A stretch of 64,000 bases of DNA from Bagarius yarrelli (GCA_005784505.1 VCAZ01000137.1:767501-831500); one strand, 5' to 3'; shown: positions 22,390 through 35,569, counted from the first letter of the stretch. Program-made: numbers and translations. Notes: a model not told the origin generated them from the sequence alone.

Positions 22390-22522
22390 ACACCGATAGC
22401 ATATTTAGGCCCTATGAAAGAAGATAGGGTTGGGGCCCCTACCACACCCATTTAACACTGTTACCCCTAATTAAACAGATTTCCAGGGGCCCCAAATTGT
22501 GTGAGGCTCTAAATCAGCCTAA
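22390..22522 (+). repeat. GGGCCC-rich dispersed repeat R4, copy 2
   Basis: Shares CACACCCAT, ACACTGTTACC, AACAGATTTC and GGGGCCCCAAA..GTGTG with 46842-46982, and with the minus strand of 8878-9000. No coding frame attached. Confidence 0.6.
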
Positions 22523-23493
22523 CACACTCTCACACACCCTTAGTGGCACCTGTGCTTAAGATAGCACAGCTATAAATATTTTTTTCTCTTTTTTCTCTTA
22601 CAGTCTGTGTTGACACTGAAAACCTCTGTCAGACATGTTAACTAGATAAATATGTTCTAACATACATGTCTTTGTCATGTAATAAATAATAAATCTATAC
22701 GTGGAGCATCTTTTGTGCACAACCCAATGAAAGTGCTGTTGTCGGAGCTGTTTGTTGTGAAATGGACATATAACAGAACCAAAATTAAAAGTTAATCAGT
22801 GCTGGTATTAAAAAAACAGCTGGAGAAGGTGGAGAGAGTGTGTGATGGAGCGTGTCAGCAGTTTAAGAGGAGTCCGAGGAGGTTTGACCCACTGAGAGCT
22901 GCACCGGTGGTGTGTTGTTGTGTTGTGGCCTGAAGCGGATGCTCAGGTGGTGGTTGGCACAAGACACCCTGTTGTGGGGAAGCAGCTGGAGCTGCAGAAG
23001 GGATGTGGTAAATACCACTGGCTGGTTGCCTGGCAGGCAGGACATGGAGGTGGGGCTAAAACACTAAAGACATTTCTAGACCTGTTCTGTTTACTGGACT
23101 GTAACACTGAACTGCTGCTGCTTCTGAAGAAAGGCGATGTGTAGCGTGTTAGCGTTTTTAGCAGTATTATAATATGCCTATATATCTACATTTTTTTACA
23201 CTCGATCAAAATAAAGAACTGATTGTCTTTAGGAGGGTCTTATTATTAGAGATCATGTTCACTTCAAGTGACAGAGACCAGTAATGTTTTGATATAAGAA
23301 TATAAGATGCCAGTATGCAGTAATTCCAGAAAACAGGGGGCTTTTGTGAATTTTATGTTCAAGTTTCATAATCAATAGCATTAAAGGTGCAGTAGGACAT
23401 CCTGGAAAATGCTAACTGAAGCCTGAAAGCACTGTAAGTGTACGTCTCACAATCGCTTTCCAGAACTAAATCTCCTAAACATATGAATGCAGA
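22523..23493. other. unassigned DNA, G-rich middle
   Basis: 22810-23110 is G-rich, with an open plus frame containing GKQLELQKGCGKYHWLVAWQ and ending at 23144. It has no recognised homolog, no clear ATG and no splice logic. It may be a decayed mobile-element ORF. The rest is AT-rich. Confidence 0.3.
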
Positions 23494-23784
23494 CAGACTA
23501 GATGACCAGAGACAACATTTCACCAGAGACAAAACGAGACAAAACCAGAGACAACACTTTATATTACAGTTAATACCGGTATTAAAATACCAAACATTAA
23601 AATATTCACTGATTACACACACTGCTGCTGCTGCTGGAGTTACACTCATTCATAAAAATACACAAACTACATAAACTCTGAGTTCCTATCAAAACACACC
23701 AAAATCCAATCACACCCATATTCCATATACCTGTCCAATAGAAATACTGTAACCATCACATCATCTTTCAGACCCTTTAACTCC
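23494..23784 (-). repeat. unknown dispersed repeat R1, copy 2 (inverted)
   Basis: Inverted copy of 4552-4819 with a longer (CTG)n and an extra block of CCAGAGACAAAACGAGACAA-type tandem units at 23510-23556, which explains its greater length. The short frames over it on both strands look like shadows. Confidence 0.8.
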
Positions 23785-26526
23785 TGTAGTCGATTCCAGA
23801 GTGAAAGCACACACACACACACCGAGATTAATTCAGGTTTTCACTCTGTTTTGACTGTTTGTTTCTGCAGTACGTGAACACGCTGATGACGTATCCTGCC
23901 TACATGAACAGGGTGTGTAAAGTTATGCACATACACATGTCGACGGGTAGGTAGGAAAGCCTATCGTAAGGTTCAGATCAAACATTTTGATTGGACAAAC
24001 ATTTCTTGGTCCTACACCTTCCACAGAATATATAAATACACATAAACATTAAGACCAATTAAGTTAATGATGATAAATGATAAACAAAAAGGGTTTCTGA
24101 AGACAATTGTCAATGGTACCTTTACCAAACTCTTTTCCTGCCCTTTTTACTGGCATCATTAGAATAGTAACAGGAATGAGTATGAGTAAAAAGCCAGAAG
24201 TTAAACCCACACCACTGGTTTCACTGTTGCTTGAGTTACTCATATGCTCAAAAACATAATTTACTATAAACTTCGTGCTGCCAGAAAAATGTGTAAATAT
24301 CCAGTGCCCTCACATGCTAAAGAGCTACGGTGTTAGCCTGTAATTGTCGGAATGCTACACAGAGGTTGAATTCTGATTTTAGTTTGGGTTGTTTGAGTGA
24401 TGTTGCTGATGGGCATTGGGGGGTGGGTTGGAAGTTGTTAATCTAGCCTGCTACTCAGACTAATAGGAAATAAGGAATAGTTATGTTTCTACTGCATCAT
24501 TTCGTCAGAAAAACGGACACAGACATCAACAACAAAAATACGCACACAAATATACACATCTCTCTTTCTCGCTCTCTTTCTCCTCTCGCTTTCTCACTCT
24601 CATCATAGCAACTATAAGCACTTAGCAACGCTGGGTGGGCGGCGGGTTGGCGGGTGGCTGCCGTCTGTGTACTAGGATGTTGTCATGCATCTCTCATCCC
24701 TTACCAACAACGATGCTCACACAAAAAGACAAGAAAACAATTGTTTTTTTGGAGGGGGGGGCAACTATACTTTTAAATTTAAAAAATAAAATGATTAAAA
24801 AATATAATTTCTTTTTTTTAATAATAGTAATATAATAATATATTAATTTACTTCTAATATTAAAACTCTATTTTATTATTTTAAAATAGAGGGCTCCTGG
24901 GGGCCCTCCTCCATGACTTGCATGTTCTATTTATTCATCAGTATATCCACATTTTCCATCCATCTCTTCTCCTGCTTATGGACTTTCACATTGTTTTTAT
25001 ACTTATTCATGTCCTACTTCACTCCTGTAACGGAGTCGCCACCACCACCAGGCCCTCACCATTTCCCTGCATGCACTTAATCACCAGAGATTTAATCACC
25101 CTCACCTGTCTTTACTTTAGTTCTTATGCACGAGCAACCTATTTATTCTCCACTCGTCCACGCAGTCAGCGTCTGGTCCACATTTTCCTAACAGACTTCA
25201 CGTCGGTGTTCGCGGTCAGCACTCGAAGCTAAGTTATCGTATCTTCTACAAAGAACCTACTTTAAGTCACTTCAATCTTTCTTCTAGTTTCTTTTCCTTA
25301 TCCAGTCCTACCCCTTTTTCTGCGTACTTATTGTCTTTCATGCCAATTGTGTGAATAAATCTGCTGAGACTCTCCAACCATCTCAGTTTTTCGTCCCTGA
25401 CAACGCCACCTGTCTTATTAATATATTTTTTAAATATATTTTTTATTTTTTTGATATATAAACTGTTCCTTTCTTTTTTCTTTAACGTTTTTCCTCGTTA
25501 TTTTATTCTAGACTGTCCGTCTCTTGGCTACTCTGAAGTTTGTTCGTTAAAAATCACGTCGTTTTTTCACCCTCTTCTCTAAAAAAATGTTTATGTTATG
25601 TTAGTTTTTTGCTAATCTTGATAATGTTCATCTGATATAGTTTAGTTTTAGTTTAGTAGATATAGTATAGTTTTTAATTTTCTATTATTATTATATTTAT
25701 TATTATTATATCATATTAAGTGCCTCCCATCACTACTAGCGGTTTCGGCCATTTTATCTGGCTAAAAGCATCTCTCTGCCCCTAATTTGTCAAACCACCC
25801 CTACATGTTGGAACAAATCCGTCACCTGCCTATTACCCGCGACGCTTCTACAGCCCTGCACATGCTTGATTCTCTAATCTCAGAGAACATCTGAGGTTTC
25901 AGGGTCTACAGTGCCTGCAGGTTATATCGATTTAATTTCCCCCTCCCCTCCGATCCACTGCTGCTTGTCCGATTCGCCCACTTACTATATCCCCTTTGAC
26001 CAAAGATTTGAGTTCTAATCCCCTGAGTATTCATTCAATAAACTTCCTTCAATAATCCTGCCTCTGAGTCTCATTTTGAATCATCTGAATTACACAACAG
26101 GATAAGTATTAAGCTTTTCGTTGATAAATCTTACTTATCACTTTTGTTAATCAGTCTTATATTTTAATTATTAGGTATTTAATTATTATTATATTTAATT
26201 ATTAAGCTCTTTTTTTTTTTTTTTTTTAATTGATCAAATCTTTTACATGTTGACTCTAATCATTATTCTGAATGGTGTCAGCTGAATAAGGGCATAAGCG
26301 TTGAGCTCTAGTAGTTTGGGGTGTTGGCAGCCCACTCTATCTTAAAAAGACAATTCCTTTTGATCTTTATTAATTTAATGCTACTTATAATATTTATAAC
26401 ACCACATATCTTTATTAGTTTACATTTTATTTTATTCAATACTTCACCGCATCATTTCTCTTCCTCTATTTTATCAACTATAAAAAAAACGGCTTCAATA
26501 TTTTTTACACTAATAGTATTAATTTG
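23785..26526. other. long unassigned stretch
   Basis: No supported gene. 24600-24790 has a G-run and AT-rich tail. 25020-25400 is C/T-rich and GC-balanced, ending in an AATAAA (25354) before CTGCTGAGACTCTCCAACC. 25780-26100 has the same character, with AATAAA (26037). These could be decayed LTR-type sequences, but no terminal repeat pair, primer-binding site or polymerase motif was found. 26200-26520 is very AT-rich. Confidence 0.3.
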
Positions 26527-26590
26527 ACTCACACACACTCACACACACACACACACTCACACACACACACACACACACTCTCTCTATCCC
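26527..26590. repeat. (CA)n/(CT) microsatellite
   Basis: ACACAC and CTCACAC units, ending in CTCTCTCTATC. Confidence 0.93.
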
Positions 26591-26699
26591 TCTCTCAACA
26601 ACATTTTCAAAACAAGCTTTCTATTTTTGTAGTTTTTATATTTTTTCATATTCCACATCACAAATGTTCTCTGCCGGCTCTTATCCTCTGACTGGTAAA

Positions 26700-26727
26700 A
26701 CTAAGAACTAACTAACTAACTAACTAT
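26700..26727. repeat. (AACT)n microsatellite
   Basis: About five AACT units. Confidence 0.85.
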
Positions 26728-27469
26728 TTTTCGACATGGTGCAATCATAATCAAATTGCCTGTGTCATTTAAGCAATGATTCATTTGTATTAATAGACTA
26801 AACTGTGCCAAGGAAACATTCCCCACATCATTACACAATCTCCACCAGTCCGACTGTTCACATAAAGAAGGTTCACTTTATGCTTTTGACACCAAATTCT
26901 AAGTTTCCAAAGGTTTTAACTTCAAAATCGTCCTTTTTTTGTTTGAATCTAAGCCTGTTGTGGCATCAGACTCCTGTTCTTGACTGACAGAAGTGAAATG
27001 TTCTGTTGCAGCTCATCTGGCTGATTTTCTGATATGTAAGTTCTAAAATTCTTCTCCGCTTGTCCTGTTTGTGGAGTGTGATAATTTTATTTACTGTAAG
27101 ACATCCTGTTGGCTTAAACTTTATCCCTGTTTATCAATACAGTGTTCCTTATAGCAAAAGTGTCCCCTCTGGAGGCTGTGTGTAAAAATCACAGATTCTA
27201 AAATATATATACCACCAAACCTGCCAGGCACCAACAGCATTGGTCAAAACATTTGAGATCACATTTTTGTCAGATAATGTTAAATGTATGTTGATATAAG
27301 CTGCTTGTCTGTTAGTAATAATCAGCTGCTGTAGCCTTGTTCTCGGTTTTTATAGTCATATTGAATTAAATTAAATCTACTAAATAGTAAACACATACGA
27401 TTCATAAATTACATCAAATAAATGTATTAAACAAACCATGGTGTGTTTCTAAGTAAATGAGATGTGGCT

Positions 27470-27830
27470 TTATAACCTTTCCTCATTTTCCTGCCTTTTC
27501 AGGAAGTGCCGAGCCTCTGCTGTGTTTTGTTTGGTGTGTCACTGTCACTCCTCCCCCAACACAGGAGGTGAGGAAGGAACCAGATGTCCCTACAAAGGCC
27601 CTCTCTTTAACCGCCCCCTCTTATTTCATCGCTAATTAGTGTGTTTCAGGTAGCAGGAGCTCTGCAGTACACAACAACACAAGCATGCCATTCACATGCT
27701 AATCGCACAAGATGATCCGACAGGATGCACTTTGGTCCCAGTCAGGAACTAGACTGCTAATTGGGCCATTTTGTCCTCTTACTGCGGACGAACTTGACAG
27801 TCCTTAAATTAGAGGTAAATGGGTAAATGG
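27470..27830. other. GC-balanced block with TAAT motifs, candidate regulatory element
   Basis: Unique-looking and repeat-free. Contains GCTAATTAGTG, ATGCTAATCGC and TGCTAATTGGGCC (homeodomain-type TAAT cores) near GACCGCC/CCCCCTC boxes. The 60-residue frame at 27457-27639 has no motif. Confidence 0.3.
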
Positions 27831-27954
27831 ACAGCCAGAGTACTTGCTTCCATTTACTAAACTGATATTTTTGGCCTAATAAATCATAGTAAATTGATTT
27901 AATTCCTAATTTTTTTATTTTTTTGTGTCCATTTTACAACTAGGAAAGGGAAGT

Positions 27955-28035
27955 GGTAGCTCAGTGTTTAAGGTGTTCGACTACTAATCGGAAGATTTGG
28001 TTCAATTCCCAGCACCCCTAATCTACCACTGCCAA
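27955..28035 (+). mobile_element. tRNA-derived SINE family A, head fragment
   Basis: GTGGTAGCTCAGTGTTTAAG (A-box region), GTTCAATTCCCAGCACCCC (B box), then ACCACTGCC. Truncated after the tRNA-related part. Confidence 0.8.
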
Positions 28036-28299
28036 ACGGCGTAAGTGTTTTTACCGAGGAAGAAATTTCATTTAGAAGATTTTAGAAAAAAAAAATTAAA
28101 AATTAAAAAATTATGGGGTTACAAATGACTAAAAATAATTTTTTAATGGTTTTATATAATTACCTTTTTTTTAGATAAAAAGAATTGTCAATAATATAAA
28201 AAAAGTTAATCAACTTAAATATTTTCAAAAATTGTAAAAACAGTAATAACTTTATTTTTATTTTTAAGATTACACCTAAATAATAATTTTATATCTCAA

Positions 28300-28445
28300 T
28301 TATATTTTATTTAGCGCTTTTTAACAATGGACATTGTCTCAAACAAGCTGTACAAAACACAAGTAAGAATACAAAAGTCCACAATTTATATTAAAAAAAA
28401 AAAACTGAAAAAACTCCTAAAAACATCCATCTTGTCGGGTTTGTA
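28300..28445 (-). mobile_element. L2-type LINE tail fragment, antisense
   Basis: The minus strand has TACAGCTTGTTTGAGACAAT, CATTGTTAAAAAGCGCTAAA, TAAAATATAA. Confidence 0.65.
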
Positions 28446-28729
28446 TAAGCTATTTAGGAGTAGTGCCTAAATTAAGGACTACCATGTTGATGATTTGTTT
28501 TTTTTGGTGGTTGTTTTAAGGGTTCATTTGGATAATTACTATAATTGGATAATAATTCTTGATTGGCGAAACCTCTATTTTAGGATTCTACATAAATCAT
28601 TTAAGTGTTTACGCTAAGTGGGTTCTAAATATAAATAGATTTTTTCTCATGTTAAGCATTTAATTATAAAGACAGACACAGTATAATAAGACCATCTAAA
28701 ATTGGTCAGATCCCCCTTCAAAAAAATTA

Positions 28730-28742
28730 CATATATATATAT

Positions 28743-28799
<57 letters not shown>
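28730..28799. repeat. (AT)n microsatellite
   Basis: About 70 bp of AT with one phase break near 28753. Confidence 0.95.
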
Positions 28800-28801
<2 letters not shown>

Positions 28802-29016
28802 TAGCCTGTAATTCTTTTATATTTATTTTAAATCCACATATAGATATTTGAACAATAATATAGATTTATTTTAAGTTGTAGAATGTAATTAATTAGGCTA
28901 AAGATGTCACCAAACAAATTGGTTGGGGAAACTTTGTTAGTGAAATGAGTTTTAGGGATCTGTAAAGAACCACTTAAAACCCCTTAAAGGGTTATATTAA
29001 AACTTGCTTTATTTTG

Positions 29017-29240
29017 AAGACATCTGGTAGACACTCTTATCCAGAATTATTACATTTGCGTGCAGGGGTTAAGGGCCTTGCACAGGAGCCTACACTACCA
29101 CCCAAACACCCCCCACCCCTCAGTACAAAGCAGAAGAACATTAGGGGCAACCTTTCATATACATTACTCAATCATGTGTCTGCTAGCTATTCCACCTTCC
29201 TGTCCGGTTTAAGTTGGTGAGCTAATGTATTGTGCCACTA
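29017..29240 (-). mobile_element. tRNA-derived SINE family A, antisense, decayed
   Basis: CTGGTAGACACTCTTATCCA tail, GGGGTTAAGGGCCTTGCACA body, interrupted by unrelated sequence, then GAGCTAATGTATTGTGCCAC head-like remnant. Confidence 0.55.
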
Positions 29241-30297
29241 TAAGATTTTAGGGGGTATTTAATGCAACTTATTACCTTTCATATAAAAGATAGTTCATGT
29301 TTTGCTTTAAACCAATTCTAATCCAGACCCCCATCACCACCACCCAAGGAGGGAGCATTAATAATGTTAAATTAGACCACCGGTGCTATTTTTAGCCTAG
29401 ATTTAATTATATAAATTTAGGCGAACCCTGTACTCTTTAGTCAATGTCTTGTGACTTGTGTGGTGGTGGATGAGCTCCATTGTCCTCATAGACTTCCTAC
29501 ATACAGAGAGCCATTCATTTCCCACAATCTGCCTGAGAGGATCAATGCTATTCCATTATAGCTTTACTTACCTGTTCTAGTGAGTACATGTACCACTCAG
29601 TAAATGAAGTCTATCTAAGAAGAGTGAAGATCTCATCCTGTCAGGAAGCCAGGGAGAGCATTATGGCCCAAGAGTCGGGTAAATTCCATTATCAAACACT
29701 GAAATGGATTTTTGCGTGATGCCTGGACCATAAAACTGTTTTAGTTCTGAAAGGTTCTCAGTCTCCTACAAGTATAAGAGGCTAATTTGTATAAATGTAT
29801 TTTATGACCGTATGCAAATCCCAATCATAGTCTGTGTGAAATGAAAGCAAAAACAGGGAATAACACGTTTCTTATTTCTTGCTTGTCCATGGGGAGGAAT
29901 GCAAAGAAGAGTAAATGTAGAATTTTACAACATGGTGTTTGCTTTAAAGATTTGGTTTTCAGGAAACTATAAATTAGTGAGGAATGATAATTATGTTACT
30001 GGGTAAAATGTGTAAAAACGAATAAAATCGAATAAATAGATCTGATAAAGTACGGCATGCTGGGAAATCAATCAGTCTGATTTATCCGAGATTTATTTGC
30101 TTTCCAGATGAAAGGGACCCCAGCTAGTGTTGCCAGATTGAGCGGGTTTCCACCCAATTGTGCTTCTTTTGATTTACAATCAAAATAAATGCAATGGTCA
30201 GGTTGATAATATTTGGGCCGCATCTTGATGCAACTGGTGGGTCCTGTTTACATAGTATTGCGTTGGGTTTTCTATATAATATTGCTATTGCTATATA
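29241..30297. other. unassigned DNA
   Basis: 29440-29700 is GC-balanced and unique-looking. 30117-30190 (GTTGCCAGATTGAGCGGGTT) resembles the edge of an interspersed repeat but is not assigned. No exon found. Confidence 0.35.
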
Positions 30298-30991
30298 TTG
30301 ATAATATTACCAGGATTAGCATTTGATCATCTCAGAAATATCGCTAAGATAAGAAATATATTGTCACTAAATAATGCGGAAAAATTAGTTCATGCGTTTA
30401 TTACATCCAGGCTGGACTACTGTAACGCTTTACTGTCTGGATGTTCAACTAGCTGCATAAATCAACTTCAGTTAGTTTAGAACGCAGCAGCGAGAGTCCT
30501 CACTAAAACTAAAAGATATAAACTAAATGGTCTTGCGCCGCAGTACCTGAGTAAACTGCTAGTGACTTACGTTCCGCCACGTCTACTCTGTTACTCAGCA
30601 GGGGGCAGAGCCTTTTCTAACAGAGCCCCAAAGCTATGGAATAACCTCCCTATGAATGTTGGTAAATTAGACACAGTCTCAGTGTTTAAGTCCAGGTTAA
30701 AAACGTATTTATTTAATCAAGCATTTTGTATTGATTCCCCTTAGATAAAGGAGCAGATCTGGGGGACTCATGGGTGTTGAGTATTTTGGTGATCTGGTAT
30801 GTTTTGACACCGCCTCTTCCCCACCGTTGAGAGCGGCTGGTTGCTTAACATATCAGGCAGCCCTCATGTCTGTTTCCCTCTGGTTCTCCTTTTAGTTATG
30901 CTGACCTAGTTAGTCTTGCAGAAGTCCATGCTTGCACTCTACACTAATTACACAATCACTCCATACACTGTAACTGTGACTATACTTCCCT

Positions 30992-31037
<46 letters not shown>

Positions 31038-31327
31038 GATCGGCACATCAACATGGTGACTGAGGAAGCTTCCACCCTGCCATGATGCTTCAGCTGTTTA
31101 CACACACCGTGTAACAGAGGATGGGTTCTCTGTTAAGTCTGGTTCCTCTCAGGCTTTCTTCCTATTACCACCTCAGGGAGTTTTCTCTTGTCCGCAGCGC
31201 CCTCGGCTTGCTCATGAGGGACAAACTGATTTCTGTTTCATTTTCATGTGATAATTTCTTTGATTGTGTAAAGCTGCTTTGGGACGACTATTGTAAAAAG
31301 CGCCAAACAAATAAAATTGAATTGAAT
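30298..31327 (+). mobile_element. L2-type LINE family A, 5'-truncated with internal deletions
   Basis: Carries the C-terminal reverse-transcriptase region (NAEKLVHAFITSRLDYCNAL, then QYLSKLLVTYVPPRLL, AGGRAFSNRAPKLWNNLP, SVFKSRLKTYLFNQAFCIDS) and a full 3'UTR with a (CT)n at 31000-31033 and tail AAACAAATAAAATTGAATTG. Compared with the copy at 36425-38646 it lacks ~100 bp after AAAAGATA (~30520) and ~50 bp near 30590. Its 3'UTR after the (CT)n differs in sequence, indicating another subfamily. Confidence 0.88.
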
Positions 31328-32456
31328 TTTAAGACAGAACAATGTTTTTTTTATTGCTATGCATTTAATTCAAGCTGTTTGTTATTGCTCCATTTCTTCC
31401 TCCTTGGTTTGTGCATTGACTATTGATGCACATATTAAATCAATTAAGGATGTGTACAACACATTTTTACTGCCTCTGAGTGAGCAGGGAAATCATTTGG
31501 TTTCCTTCCTCCCCTCCAGTCTTAATGTCACATTCCATTTCATGGAGCTAAAAGTGTGTATTAATGTGGAGCATTAGGGCTTAGAGGACCTGAAGTCCAT
31601 GCTATTATTCTATTTTTAAAATATTTATATTTTATTTTACAGAGATTTTTTAAGGTACAATTAGTGATTGTCTTTAGAAAGATTTTTTTTTTGTTCTACT
31701 GGTTTAAAAGTCTCTTCACATCCTGACAGCAATTATTAAGTTAATTAATCTAAATGTATTAGAATCAGAGCTTTTATTACCAGGTAGAGTAGCGTGTAGC
31801 GTGCAGAACAGAATTAAAAAAATAAACTCAATCCTAGATCTTAAAAGATAAAGTCAAACCTAAACATGTATTGGTTCTGAATCACTACAGCAAATTGCTG
31901 GGCAGCAGGTACTGTATTGATTTTGTATTGATATCTAATGGATGATTTACTATGAGTCAGACTCTTTTTCCTGCCCTAACTCCGGCTTCACACCGTTTCA
32001 CCGTACTCATTACTCACTGGGTCCAGCGACTGTCCCTGTAATTGTGATTCGTCGTCCTTGAAGCTATCAGGTCTTAATCTCTGCAATCAACAGCTATTAT
32101 GAACTAAAAAGCTAAAAACAGTTGACTTTTCCAGGACCTCTGTAATGTCCCACACAGGTGCTAACATGCTGGCCATATTACCATGTTCAGATTAATTGAG
32201 AATATGATTGCATCAGAACCAGGTGTTATAACTGGCTGGGCATATAAAAAATGTATCTGCCCCATTGCGAGTTATGACTGGTTTATAACTCATTCTGCTC
32301 ATCATAGTTTACCAGACCTGCGTGTTTAAAAATTCAAATCAGTAGTTCTACAGAAATGAACACCAGCATCGCTAATGACAGAAATGACTATCTACTTCCA
32401 AACAATTATGCCACAAACAAAATCATTTCTTCCCCTGTCTGATGGTTGGTGTGAGC
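31328..32456. other. unassigned AT-rich DNA
   Basis: No repeat or coding signal seen, except that the segment directly abuts two L2 copies. Confidence 0.45.
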
Positions 32457-32771
32457 GTTTATTTATTCAAGCATTTTGTATTGATTCCCCTTAGATAAAG
32501 GAGCAGGTCTGGGGGACTGATGGGTGTTGAGTATTATGGGATGTTAGATGTCTTCCCCTCTCTTATTGATCACGGTGTTGATGATGAGAGCGGCTGGTTG
32601 CTTAACATATCAGGGAGCCCTCATGTCTGTGTTTCCCTCTGGTTCTCCTTTAGTTATGCTGACCTAGTTAGTCTTGCCGGAGTCCATGCTTTACTCTGTT
32701 AAATACACTTAATCACTCCACACTGTGATTACAATGTCACTTAACTGCTTTTCTTCTTTTTTGTCTTCCTT

Positions 32772-32864
<93 letters not shown>

Positions 32865-33316
32865 TGAGTTACATATGCCACAATGGAGCTGCCGGTGATC
32901 CAGACCCCATCTCCACCCCGGCCCTGTTGGACCCTTACCTGTGACCTGCTCCAGTGGATGATACATCACCAGGGTGACCAAGGACGTCCCACTCCACCAT
33001 AAAGACGTTCCAGCTGTTCTTTAAGGATTTATGATTTAAGTTGCTCACACACACACAGTGTATCTACATAATTCCTGCTACCTGTTTTTCACCCAAATGA
33101 GGATGGGTTCTCTGTTGAGTCTGGTTCCTCTCAAGGTTTCTTTCTATTCCATCTCAGGGAGTTTTTCCTTGCCACCTTCGCCCCCAGCTTGCTCATCAGG
33201 GACAAACTGATTTCTGTTTCATTTTATCTCATAATTTCTTCAGTTGTAAAGCTGCTTTGTGACAATCACCATTGTAAAAAGCGCCAAACAAATAAAACTG
33301 AATTGAATTAAATTGA
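32457..33316 (+). mobile_element. L2-type LINE family A, 3'UTR copy
   Basis: Starts at the last few codons of the polymerase (TTATTTATTCAAGCATTTTG, encoding FIQAFCIDSP) and continues through the whole 3'UTR, the (CT)n at 32774-32859 (86 bp) and the TGAATTGAATTAAATTG tail. Very similar to the 3'UTR of the copy at 36425-38646. Confidence 0.88.
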
Positions 33317-33379
33317 ATTACTCAAGTACATTTTTAGTGAAAAAGTGCTACTGTTACTTCACTATACTTGGCGGCGACA

Positions 33380-33578
33380 TACAACATCTGGAGCAGTTCA
33401 GAATCAATATTTATCTTAATATTAATATAACATCACAAAAACATTACAGATATCAATAAAATATATCAGTGTTACCAGTCGGCGGCGCTGGTCTGGAAGT
33501 GGGGAATAAACTCTTAACCGCACTGAGACAAGCTAGTTATCTTCAGGGTGCCTCTTGTCCGAGACCAAGTTAATTTCA
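33380..33578 (+). repeat. unknown dispersed repeat R3, copy 1
   Basis: Matches 45348-45617: TACAACATCTGGAGCAGTTC, AATCAATATTTATCTTAATA, GTCGGCGGCGCTGGTCTGGA, AGTGGGGAATAAACTCTT, CACTGAGACAAGCTAGTTAT, GTCCGAG. Lacks two internal segments present in copy 2. Confidence 0.85.
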
Positions 33579-33591
33579 CTTGGTTGGTTAG

Positions 33592-33655
33592 TTGGTCTAA
33601 CTGACTGACGGACTGACTTGACTGACTGACTGACTGATTGATTGATTGATTGGTT
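33592..33655. repeat. (ACTG)n/(GATT)n tandem repeat
   Basis: ACTGACTG units shading into GATTGATT units. Confidence 0.9.
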
Positions 33656-34394
33656 CACTGCTGTATTACGGCAAACATTAGTCTGATATCCTGAGCCTGG
33701 ATTAAGCCTGAGTGAGGTGTTGGGTTACTCTATCTTTCTTATTGCGCTCTAATCCTATTAAACAGCACTCTGACAACCACTTTAACTCCTGTTTAAATAT
33801 TCCTGAGTTCTTTTGCTAAGCGAGCAGAAAAGCGGCTGATTCCAGTGCAGGTCTGTGTCACAGGAATGATTCAGAGCGCTAAAAATGACCTGCCACATTC
33901 TTATCATAAAAACACAGATGAGTTGCACGTTACCTGTAGATACTCACAGACTTACCCTGACCTCTGTGTTGGCTCACAAAAGCAAAGAAAATGAAGGAAA
34001 TCGGATTTTCATGAAGGCTGACAGTCTTGACAAAAGGCTATTGTTGCGGCTTTGATTTCTGCCACATCAGCTTGAGACCTTAACGTTGGAAAGGATCTCA
34101 TTTCAACTGTGAGAAACTTGGTGGAATTTATATGGTTGTAAAGATTACACTAAGAGTATTGTTTAAATGTGAAGTTTGACTGCTAGGTTTATTTTTCAAA
34201 CTAGATCATTTATTCTTAAATTGTTTGACATGTGATGTTTAAGGAAATCCAGTTAAATGTGAGAAATATTTAAACCCCACATGACCTATGCGACCCATGC
34301 AACCTGTGCTCTCAATGTCAAATGCAGAAATGTGAAATTATGCGTTCAAGGTCACTGTATTGGGTGGTTCAATGGCTCCTTTTTAAACATTGAA
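33656..34394. other. unassigned, partly GC-balanced DNA
   Basis: 33690-34090 is repeat-free and GC-balanced. No exon recognised. Confidence 0.35.
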
Positions 34395-35195
34395 TGGATT
34401 TAAAAATATTTCTAATTACTTATAATAAGTGAGCTCTTATCGTATTATAGTCCTTCATGCAACTGCGAGTGACAGATCCCTTTCCTATCCAGGGCCCAAA
34501 CTTAATGGGAATAATCTATTTAACACTGTTCGGGAGGCAGACAAACACACACTATCAGTTTGAATCTAGCTTACTCTTTAACCTGCCTTACACACACATA
34601 ACACACTTACACATTTCCATTAACCAAATGTGTGAAAGGATTGTTAGGCTGCAATAATTCAGTCAACTGTAACCAGGAACAATTTTAATAACACACACTG
34701 TTCTTGTTACATCCAGTCCGAGCTCAGATGGTGGATCAGCACCTGGAGACGACGTATACAGCACAAAATTTTAGTGGAGACCTATAGATAAGCTCCAGAG
34801 ACAGAGCCCCAGTAAAAACGGCTATCCAGGCAAGACCACAGGAACCAAACACGTCCAGATGAGTTTGCTGCAGTACTGAACAACCTGCTGGTCCATCTGG
34901 TCAGAGAAGAACTCGCCCATCCCTTCCCAAACCTAAGTCTGGTTTCTCCCAAGGTTTTTCTCTCTATTCCGTCACAGATGTATCCTTGGTTTCTTGCTGC
35001 TGTCGCCTCTGACTTGCTTAGTTGGAGGCATTTAATTCCAGCAATATTGTCAAGTCGATTGCAGTGATTGTGATTAAACTGAACTGTCCTTGTGTTAACA
35101 CACTATTCTACTGTTTGATCCTGTGAAGCTGCTTTGCCACAAACCCTATTGTTAAAAGCGCTACACAATTAAAGGGGACTTGACTTGACTTCAGA
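34395..35195 (+). mobile_element. LINE family B, 3' portion (sense)
   Basis: Begins with decayed polymerase C-terminus (GSRSLSYPGPKL-like at ~34470, then a LFNTVREAD-type segment) and continues through a 3'UTR with GTGGATCAGCACCTGGAGAC, GAGTTTGCTGCAGTACTGAA, GGTTTCTCCCAAGGTTTTTC, TTGCTGCTGTCGCCTCTGAC, AAGCTGCTTTGCCACAAACC and the tail ATTAAAGGGGACTTGACTTG. This is the reference copy for the antisense fragments at 31, 9241, 16050 and 41057. Confidence 0.8.
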
Positions 35196-35470
35196 ATTGC
35201 TTTAAAATTTACTACAGTAAGATGTAATGTATATTACAGTATTTACTACATCTTACTGCAGCGTACTATAGTATTAATTCTAGCAACTTGTCAAATTGTA
35301 GGAAATACTGTATTATATTTTACAAATTACTAAAGTAAACTAACAACTGTACCATATAATATTTACTAAAGTATTTGGTTTGTTATAGTATTTCCCAATT
35401 TGTTAATGTTTTACGCTGTACTGTAGAAAGGACTGTAGTAAACTGATCAACAGTATTTTAAAGAACTGCT
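35196..35470. repeat. TACAGTA-rich foldback-like DNA
   Basis: Dense in TACTACAGTA, TACTGTA and TTTACTAAAGTA in both orientations. The arms GGAAATACTGTATTA (~35303) and its inverted counterpart TAGTATTTCCC (~35386) bracket a local palindrome. A similar but more decayed stretch is at 39000-39215. Confidence 0.4.
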
Positions 35471-35569
35471 CTATGAGTTGTTAATGGGGAACAGGTTTCA
35501 GTGTGGCAATATCAGATGAATGATTTGGTAATAATTAAACATTCAATTATTTATTTTTCATCTATTTAT

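Noticed and set aside
25020..26100. Possible LTR retroelement pieces
   Set aside because: Suggestive composition and AATAAA motifs, but no pair of terminal repeats, primer-binding site, or gag/pol motif could be found. Left as unassigned.
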